Assembly: GCF_000374025.1 (NCBI RefSeq)
Contig: NZ_KB893217.1
Span: forward strand, 154,567-218,566
Origin: Spirosoma panaciterrae DSM 21099
GTDB lineage: Bacteria > Bacteroidota > Bacteroidia > Cytophagales > Spirosomataceae
Direction: 5' to 3'
DNA length: 64,000 nt
Made by a program: the position numbers and the translations under genes. The notes below the pieces were generated by a model. The model saw only the letters and a program-made list of their open reading frames with translations, had not been told where the DNA came from and did not search any database. Shown here in pieces: positions 58,308 through 64,000 of the stretch. Numbering within the stretch: the stretch's first letter is position 1; each line of letters opens with the position of its first letter.

Positions 58308-60335
58308 TCAGCGTTTACTTCGCACCAGCAGGACGCCCCCCGTTCGGACAGTTTTCAGGTTGGTCTGATCAATTACTTCTATTCGGTACAGGTACTGCCC
58401 TTCCAGCGCTCGCTGCCCGTTTATAGTACCATCCCAACCTTGTAGTTTGTCCGTAGTTGTAAAAACGACCTCGCCCCATCGATCGAAAATAGTCATGCGG
58501 AACTGGTCAAGGTAAATGCCCTTCGCCAGAAATACCTCGTTCATCCCGTCACCATCGGGTGTAAACGCATCGGGAAGCCATATTTTAACTTCGCTTCGAA
58601 AGGTGTAAAAGTTCGAATAACTCACCGTCCCATCCGATGAGGCTGTAATGATCCGGTATTTTTGTGTTTGCGATTCCAAGTCAGCGTCGGTCAGATCGAG
58701 GTGCGTATTCGAGCTTACGCGTATTTCGCGTTTCGTATTATTGACCGAATCGATCACTTCAACAATGTATTCGGCTACGGTTGAGGGCGTAAATGGTGAT
58801 GTGGCCGACCAGTCGATCCCTTTGGCCGAATTCGAGGTCAGGAATACCGTACATACAGGCTCCGAAGGTTTTGAGGTCAACCCGCAGGCACTTAGGTAAC
58901 TTACCTGATAGCAATACGAACCGGCTGATGGGTCGGCACTATCATCCACATAAGAGTTCTGGTTGACCAACGTTCCAACCTGCTGATAGCTCCCCGAAGA
59001 ACCATTGGCCCGGCTCACGACCAGTGTATAGGTAGATGAAGCACTTGTTGTGGGTAAACTGGCTACGATCCGGGGCCGATTGTTTTCAATAGAAACGACT
59101 ACTCCCTCAATATCGCCTGGCGTGCCGTCGTTAATGCCATTTACACAAACCTGCTGCGACGTAACTGTAGTTGGGCCAACCGTAGCTTCCAGCGAATAGC
59201 AGTATTGAGTGCCGCAGGTAATGTTAGTATTATCGGAATACGTACTCGTTGTCCGGCTGGGGACCTGACCATTAACCGCACCATTACGCCGAATCCGATA
59301 AAACCGAAACTGGGTAGCCGTGCCCGCATAGGGTTGCCAGCTTAAGTCATTCTGTTTATTGGCGGCTTTCGCATCGAGCACCAGACTACAGACTTCGTCC
59401 GATTTCATAGGGGTGCTATTGCAGGCATCCTGGGTAACCACCTGAAAACACTGTACCTGTTTGGCATCGGTCTGCACAGTAAATGTTCCTCCTCCTGTAC
59501 TGGTTTTACCCGTAGACACATAAGCCCCATTTATCTTTTGATACAATTGTACCGAAACGCCGGTACTGACCTGATAGTCGATATCTATGGTGTTATCGCT
59601 GGTGGTTTTTAAGGACGAAATGGTAGGCTGTGTGGCTGCGCCAACCAGACTGATCGTCGCCAGGGATGTCGTCGACTTACAGTCGGCCGGGGGATTATAA
59701 ACACCCTGAAGTTGGATAGTAGGGGTTTGATTGCTGGAATTACTATAGGTATGAGACGGTTGGTTCGTCAATTCGGCCCGGGTCTTCCGCTCAACGGTTC
59801 CGTCGCCCCATCTGATCTCATAGCTGTCATACTGACCCAGGGTTGATCCATCAGGAACAAGAATGGCCCGGCGCCCGGAACATATGTTGACCGTAAATTT
59901 TACCTGATCGGTAGCCAACACAATTACCTCTTTACAGAAGATCGTACCTGTACCGGCCCCATTGCCGGCCCCACTCTGAATAATTGTATAAGAACCCGGA
60001 ACTGAATACGTATGTGCTTTGGTAGGTGCCAGAGTTACTTTATCAATCGTGCTCTTTCCATCATATTCAAAATTATATTGAGCACTTATCAAATTGTTCG
60101 GAACTCCGACTATATTAACCGACGAGCCAACGCACACTTTTGCCTTATCGACCGAAAAATCTCCAGGAAACCGTGGGTTAGCACAGGCATTCTGTCCTTG
60201 CGCGAACTGAGAGCTACCCATTAACATACATAGGCCCATAGCCAGGCTCATCCAGCCAGTCAATCCCTTGGTTTTCACCCCAGATTCCATCAACCACAAT
60301 CGTAAGACTCGCACAGAGGGTAACTTTTTTAGCAT
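58308..60335 (-). CDS. Secreted PKD/fibronectin-like protein with T9SS type B (gliding-associated) C-terminal domain
   Basis: 675 residues from the ATG at 60335; the frame runs to 60455 without a signal peptide, so the internal Met was chosen. A signal peptide occurs at about 25-48 (MSLAMGLCMLMGSSQFAQGQ). The mature part has PKD- and fibronectin-like beta domains (YNFEYDGKSTIDKV; FRFYRIRRNG; VSRANGSSGSYQQVG). The final ~85 residues, WLPDAFTPDGDGMNEVFLAK to GVLLVRSKR, are the gliding-motility-associated/T9SS type B sorting domain. It is expected on the cell surface or secreted, with adhesion or scaffold roles more likely than catalysis. Confidence 0.88.
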   Translation of the reverse strand: MLKKLPSVRVLRLWLMESGVKTKGLTGWMSLAMGLCMLMGSSQFAQGQNACANPRFPGDFSVDKAKVCVGSSVNIVGVPNNLISAQYNFEYDGKSTIDKVTLAPTKAHTYSVPGSYTIIQSGAGNGAGTGTIFCKEVIVLATDQVKFTVNICSGRRAILVPDGSTLGQYDSYEIRWGDGTVERKTRAELTNQPSHTYSNSSNQTPTIQLQGVYNPPADCKSTTSLATISLVGAATQPTISSLKTTSDNTIDIDYQVSTGVSVQLYQKINGAYVSTGKTSTGGGTFTVQTDAKQVQCFQVVTQDACNSTPMKSDEVCSLVLDAKAANKQNDLSWQPYAGTATQFRFYRIRRNGAVNGQVPSRTTSTYSDNTNITCGTQYCYSLEATVGPTTVTSQQVCVNGINDGTPGDIEGVVVSIENNRPRIVASLPTTSASSTYTLVVSRANGSSGSYQQVGTLVNQNSYVDDSADPSAGSYCYQVSYLSACGLTSKPSEPVCTVFLTSNSAKGIDWSATSPFTPSTVAEYIVEVIDSVNNTKREIRVSSNTHLDLTDADLESQTQKYRIITASSDGTVSYSNFYTFRSEVKIWLPDAFTPDGDGMNEVFLAKGIYLDQFRMTIFDRWGEVVFTTTDKLQGWDGTINGQRALEGQYLYRIEVIDQTNLKTVRTGGVLLVRSKR

Positions 60336-60519
60336 TCTTATATAATTATTGCACCTATGCTTAAAAACGGAATAACAGACATTTTCGCATCCTGCGAAAC
60401 GTATCTTTCTAAATTTCAGTTTTCCGATTAAACAGAAGCCCGCACTTCCTACCAAACGAGTGGGTTACTGGCTAAGCACTACCAAAGATACTTTTACAGA
60501 CACGCATAGACCAAAAAAG

Positions 60520-61827
60520 ATGAGCAATAATAGTACCAACTCTGACGCCAAAGGGCAAGAATCTGCCTCTGGTTATGAGTTAGCCCCGTCCGATATAAAC
60601 CCTATTCGACTCAATACGATCGAAGAGGCTATTGCTGATATTAAGGCGGGTAAAATTGTAATTGTCGTTGACGATGAAGATCGCGAAAACGAAGGAGATA
60701 TGATCTGTGCGGCCGAAATGGTCACGCCAGAAATGGTCAATTTTATGGTCCGCGAAGCCCGTGGACTGATGTGTGTTCCGCTTACGCAGGAACGTTGCAA
60801 TGAATTGGGCCTGGATATGATGGTCACCAGCAATACGTCGGTGCATACCACGCCATTTACGGTTTCGGTCGATTTACTGGGCCATGGCTGCACAACAGGC
60901 ATCTCTGCATCCGACCGGGCTAAAACCATTCAGGCGTTGGTTGACCCAACCATCACACCCGACGATCTGGGACGGCCCGGGCATATATTTCCTTTACGGG
61001 CGGCTGAAGGGGGTGTCATTCGTCGATCGGGACATACCGAAGCGGCTATCGATCTGGCGCGACTGGCAGGTCTGCAACCGGCCGGTGTACTGATCGAAGT
61101 ACTGAATGAAGACGGCACCATGGCCCGTTTACCTCAACTGCGGGTTATGGCCGACCGTTTCGACATGAAGCTGGTGAGCATTCAGGACCTGATCGAGTAC
61201 CGACTCCAGACCGAAACGCTTATCCACCGGGAAATTGGGGTTGATCTACCTACCGAATGGGGGCATTTTGATTTGATTGCCTACAAACAAAGCAACACGG
61301 GCGACACACACCTGGCCCTCATTAAAGGAAGCTGGGAGCCTAATGAACCCGTTCTGGTACGCGTCCATTCTTCCTGTGTGACGGGCGACATCTTCGGTTC
61401 CTGCCGTTGCGACTGTGGTGCTCAACTTCATGAAGCCATGAAAATGGTAGAGGCCGAAGGGAAAGGCGTTGTTCTTTATATGTTTCAGGAAGGGCGGGGT
61501 ATTGGCCTGTTGAACAAACTCAAGGCATATAAGCTTCAGGAAATGGGGCGCGATACCGTAGAAGCCAACCTGGAACTGGGGCTTCCAATGGACGCCCGCG
61601 ATTATGGAGTTGGCGCCCAGATTTTACGTGACCTGGGGATACGTAAACTCCGGCTCATTTCCAACAATCCGAAGAAGCGCGCCGGTTTGATGGGCTATGG
61701 TCTTGAAATTGTCGATACAGTCCCCATCGAAATTCCATCCAATCCACACAACAAACGTTACCTCCAAACCAAGCGGGATAAAATGGGACATACCATTCTG
61801 AACGAGCCGGTCAATGAGGAACAATAA
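60520..61827 (+). CDS. ribBA: 3,4-dihydroxy-2-butanone-4-phosphate synthase / GTP cyclohydrolase II
   Basis: 435 residues from the ATG at 60520; the frame begins at 60460 but that leader is not conserved. The RibB half (about 30-235) shows VVDDEDRENEGD, the phosphate and metal loop, and RRSGHTEAAIDLARLA. The RibA half (about 240-435) has the zinc Cys of CVTGDIFGSCRCDCG and the GTP-binding GRGIGLLNKLKAYKLQ. The fused enzyme supplies both precursors for riboflavin. No FMN riboswitch-like sequence was seen upstream. The T9SS protein gene is transcribed divergently. Confidence 0.95.
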   Translation: MSNNSTNSDAKGQESASGYELAPSDINPIRLNTIEEAIADIKAGKIVIVVDDEDRENEGDMICAAEMVTPEMVNFMVREARGLMCVPLTQERCNELGLDMMVTSNTSVHTTPFTVSVDLLGHGCTTGISASDRAKTIQALVDPTITPDDLGRPGHIFPLRAAEGGVIRRSGHTEAAIDLARLAGLQPAGVLIEVLNEDGTMARLPQLRVMADRFDMKLVSIQDLIEYRLQTETLIHREIGVDLPTEWGHFDLIAYKQSNTGDTHLALIKGSWEPNEPVLVRVHSSCVTGDIFGSCRCDCGAQLHEAMKMVEAEGKGVVLYMFQEGRGIGLLNKLKAYKLQEMGRDTVEANLELGLPMDARDYGVGAQILRDLGIRKLRLISNNPKKRAGLMGYGLEIVDTVPIEIPSNPHNKRYLQTKRDKMGHTILNEPVNEEQ

Positions 61828-61926
61828 AACGAATGGACTGTTTTTGATTACACGGGCATAAATTGACTTTGTACGGTCTGCCCATGAAACCTGTAAACGG
61901 AATCCAGTGAACCGTAAATCAACAAG

Positions 61927-62235
61927 ATGATGAACAAGCAATCGTTTAAAGACCTGATCAACGGCGATAAACCCGTACTGGTCGATTTCTATGCCGACTG
62001 GTGTGGTCCCTGCAAACAGCAGGCTCCTATTCTCAAACAACTTACCGATCGGGCGGGCGATAAGGTCCGGGTTGTGAAGATTGACGTCGATAAAGCACAG
62101 GCGGCTGCTCAGCAATACCAAATTCGTAGCATTCCGACCATGATCCTATTCAAAGACGGGAAGATTGTCTGGCGGCAGTCGGGCGTTCAACCCCTGCATA
62201 CACTCGAAACCCTGGTGAAGCAGTTTGGCAGTTGA
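61927..62235 (+). CDS. Thioredoxin
   Basis: 102 residues, standard single-domain thioredoxin. VDFYADWCGPCKQQAPILKQL holds the WCGPC redox site, and the cis-Pro is in SIPTMILFKDG. It reduces disulphides in the cytoplasm, including those of peroxiredoxins such as the one at 7893. It is about 100 nt downstream of ribBA and is followed by a strong terminator. A start one codon later at the second Met is equally possible. Confidence 0.95.
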   Translation: MMNKQSFKDLINGDKPVLVDFYADWCGPCKQQAPILKQLTDRAGDKVRVVKIDVDKAQAAAQQYQIRSIPTMILFKDGKIVWRQSGVQPLHTLETLVKQFGS

Positions 62236-62260
62236 TTCCTGATTGGGCTAGAGACTATAG

Positions 62261-62298
62261 AGGCCCTGTTTGCAGTCATCCGTCTGCAAACAGGGCCT
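62261..62298. terminator. Intrinsic terminator after thioredoxin
   Basis: A 15-bp perfect stem (62261-62275 and 62284-62298) with an 8-nt loop and a run of T on the plus strand. Near-ideal form. Confidence 0.92.
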
Positions 62299-62337
62299 TT
62301 TTTGCGCTCCTTACAAACTGTCTTCGCCAGAATACCT

Positions 62338-62625
62338 CTATTCAAAAATAGCTGTTTCCAGAGCAAGTTCTTCTTTCATAGCCATCGCAACTACCTCAGA
62401 CATACAGCGTTGGCAATACGTCGGCTCTACACCTAATCGCTTACCAATTTCCTGGGCAGCCTCCAGAGCCAACTCAACACTGGAAAAACTTCCCCGCCAA
62501 CGCCCTGTCGAACAACTACACTTGTTAGGCTGCATGCCTTTACCCTGGTTACAAAAGCGACAAGCTGATTTATGAATAGTAACCTTCGGATTGCGATAGT
62601 AGGCATAAAAAAAATAAGTATCCAT
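62338..62625 (-). CDS. Small Cys-rich protein, putative zinc ribbon
   Basis: 95 residues with six Cys in three pairs: C22 and C25 (ACRFCNQGKG), C36 and C38, C71 and C74 (CQRCMSE). The spacing suggests one or two zinc sites. VTIHKSACRFC at the start and the aromatic GRWRGSFSSVELALEAA between give a small zinc-ribbon-like fold. No family recognised. It lies opposite to the thioredoxin gene and before an A+T-rich gap, so it is transcribed alone. Confidence 0.65.
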   Translation of the reverse strand: MDTYFFYAYYRNPKVTIHKSACRFCNQGKGMQPNKCSCSTGRWRGSFSSVELALEAAQEIGKRLGVEPTYCQRCMSEVVAMAMKEELALETAIFE

Positions 62626-63074
62626 TTGCTACGTCGAGTTATGATTTTGCACTAGTTAAAATTTATTAAGTAGTTTAATTAAATATGACTAAGTAATTTA
62701 ACTGAGTAGTATTACGAGCCATAAAAAAAATATACTCAATTAAATTTCATTAAGTCAATTTAATCACTTTTTCAGGGACTAATTTATAGAGAAATAAGGC
62801 AAAAAGTTTACCTGTAAAATCAAATTTAATTCTTCTTTAATTTTCAAGAAAAAACGTAATTATATTAACATAATTTATCTATTAAACTATTGATTACCAG
62901 GATATTAATCTAGTATTAATTTAATTTTTTCAATAAAACAGATCTTTTTTCTTTATTTTCCAAAATAGAATTATCACGATCCCCTTTTGAAATATAATTT
63001 AACCAACTTAATATTGGTCCACTTACTTTAACAGTAATGTGTTTACTCATTTTTTTCAAACCAACCTAAATTTC
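62626..63074. other. 449-nt A+T-rich region before the SusC gene
   Basis: Strongly A+T-rich with TAAGT/AATTTA runs and no ORF. It contains the promoter-like pair at 62986-63016. The rest may hold regulatory sites for the polysaccharide locus that starts to the right. Confidence 0.55.
62986..63016 (+). promoter_or_regulatory. Candidate SusC-gene promoter
   Basis: TTTG at 62986-62989, a 19-nt spacer, and TAATATTG at 63009-63016, which matches TAnnTTTG with one mismatch. It predicts a transcription start about 50 nt before the ATG at 63075. Confidence 0.5.
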
Positions 63075-64000
63075 ATGAAAGCATCGTTCTACAGGTTTCT
63101 GCAGACCGCTTTTCTGGGTGCAGTCCTACTGCTTTGGAGCCTCCATGCTTCAGCCCAAGACCGTCGCGTGACGGGCACAATTACAGGGTCGGATGGGGCC
63201 GTACCCGGAGCCAACATCGTCCTGAAAGGAACCCAGGTCGGTACCTCTTCCGACGCAAACGGTAACTTCTCGCTGAATATCAGAGGAACAGATCCCGTTC
63301 TGGTGATTTCGGCCATCGGCTTCAAAACCCAGGAAGTCAACGTAGGCAACCAAAGCAGCTTAAGTATTCGACTCGAAGACGAAGCCACCGCCCTGAGCGA
63401 AGTCGTCGTTACCGGGTACTCCACCGAAAACCGCCGGGATGTAACCGGGGCCGTCTCCACCGTGAAACCCGCTCAGTTGAAAGTTGTTCCCTCGACCAAC
63501 GTTGAACAGCAGTTACAGGGGCGCGTAGCCGGGGTCACCGTTATCACCAACGGGCAGCCGGGTACCTCCTCTCAGGTACGGGTTCGGGGCTTCGGTTCGT
63601 TCGGGGGTAACCAGCCGCTGTATGTGGTAGATGGCGTACCCGTTCAAACTACCTCTTTCCTGGCACCCGATGATATTGAAACCACTACCGTTCTGAAAGA
63701 TGCCGCTTCGGCTTCCATCTACGGCGCGCGGGCTGCTTCCGGGGTGATTGTTATTACGACCAAGAAGGGTCAGCGTCGGGCGCAAAAGCTGAGCGTAAGT
63801 TACGACGGACTCTACGGAGCAACCGATCCGGGCAAAAGCCTGCCCATCCTGAACCCACAGGAGCAGGCTGACTGGACCTGGCAGGCTCGTAAGAACGACA
63901 TCTATCAGGGTACCTACCCTACCAACGACTTCAAAGGCTTAGCCGGTGGTCAGTATGGAGAAGGCGCTACGCCGGTATTGCCCGATTATCTGCTGGTGGG
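63075..64000 (+). CDS. SusC/RagA family TonB-linked outer-membrane protein (partial, runs off the right edge)
   Basis: At least 308 residues. A signal peptide (FLGAVLLLWSLHASAQ) leads into a carboxypeptidase-regulatory-like beta-sandwich (VTGTITGSDGAVPGANIVLKG), then the TonB-box-like EVVVTGYSTENRRDVTGAVS and the plug domain (VRVRGFGSFGGNQPLYVVDG; TVLKDAASASIYGARAASGV). SusC proteins import oligosaccharides or peptides with a SusD partner, expected beyond the edge. Nothing in the visible part tells the substrate. The start at 63075 is well supported by the signal peptide. Confidence 0.95.
   Translation, partial: MKASFYRFLQTAFLGAVLLLWSLHASAQDRRVTGTITGSDGAVPGANIVLKGTQVGTSSDANGNFSLNIRGTDPVLVISAIGFKTQEVNVGNQSSLSIRLEDEATALSEVVVTGYSTENRRDVTGAVSTVKPAQLKVVPSTNVEQQLQGRVAGVTVITNGQPGTSSQVRVRGFGSFGGNQPLYVVDGVPVQTTSFLAPDDIETTTVLKDAASASIYGARAASGVIVITTKKGQRRAQKLSVSYDGLYGATDPGKSLPILNPQEQADWTWQARKNDIYQGTYPTNDFKGLAGGQYGEGATPVLPDYLLV

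Noticed and set aside
60336..60519. FMN riboswitch ahead of ribBA
   Set aside because: No conserved FMN riboswitch core was visible in the leader.
1..64000. CRISPR array, tRNA, rRNA, prophage or intact insertion sequence
   Set aside because: No regularly spaced direct repeats with unique spacers, no cloverleaf-like sequence that could be confirmed, and no transposase, integrase or phage structural gene were found.

Overview
The window looks like chromosomal DNA from a free-living member of the Bacteroidota, most likely order Cytophagales and Spirosoma-like. The evidence is two secreted proteins with type IX secretion (T9SS) C-terminal sorting domains (one type A, one gliding-associated type B), a SusC/RagA TonB-linked receptor cut by the right edge, a transketolase split into two genes, Bacteroidota-type promoters (TTTG or TTGG, 19 nt, TAnnTTTG) and start sites with no strong Shine-Dalgarno. 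Assignment is from recognised families only; no database search was possible.

Layout. 1-2.6 kb: a TrpF-fold protein lacking the expected catalytic residues, then PspC- and LiaF-like envelope-stress membrane proteins. 2.6-4.2 kb: an ECF sigma factor, a membrane anti-sigma candidate and a Spy-like periplasmic protein. 4.3-7.8 kb: a split transketolase whose subunits are separated by an ABC/RecF-type ATPase and a TOPRIM-like DUF4276 protein, the best candidate here for an accessory, possibly anti-phage, module. 7.9-14.3 kb: Bcp peroxiredoxin, M23 and M48 peptidases, an FAH-family hydrolase, SucC and a LolD-like ATPase. 14.3-18.1 kb: a 1240-residue secreted sugar dehydrogenase with PKD, two ricin-like domains and a T9SS tail. 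18.4-29.8 kb: DoxX, groEL/groES, SecG, a TPR-like protein, LptE, a sigma-54 activator without a receiver domain, MiaB and a BamA/TamA-like porin. 29.8-37.7 kb: a TrmH methyltransferase, then a GH13 glucosidase with TreZ and TreY (trehalose from maltodextrin). 37.8-47 kb: dihaem cytochrome c, GH130 and M61 enzymes, rpmH-rnpA, a C-terminal processing protease, TsaB and CoaX. 47.4-53.5 kb: a ribbon-helix-helix/SPFH pair and a FucP-type transporter followed by a cupin, an SDR and a zinc alcohol dehydrogenase, probably for deoxysugar use. 53.7-64 kb: LysS with a C-terminal extension, a cold-shock protein, a GT2 transferase, YbaB, a T9SS type B protein, RibBA, thioredoxin and the SusC start.

Two layers of non-coding structure stand out. 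Many intergenic gaps hold long inverted repeats. Some are perfect palindromes of 28-40 bp, far longer than a terminator needs. Others have arms built of degenerate 7-bp tandem repeats, resembling the STRR heptad repeats known from cyanobacteria. Second, groES carries a sigma-54-like promoter with two TGNCA-N3-TGNCA-type boxes upstream, and the same box lies upstream of the miaB-activator operon. This suggests, without proving it, a local sigma-54 chaperonin circuit. No tRNA, rRNA, CRISPR array, intact IS element or prophage was recognised.
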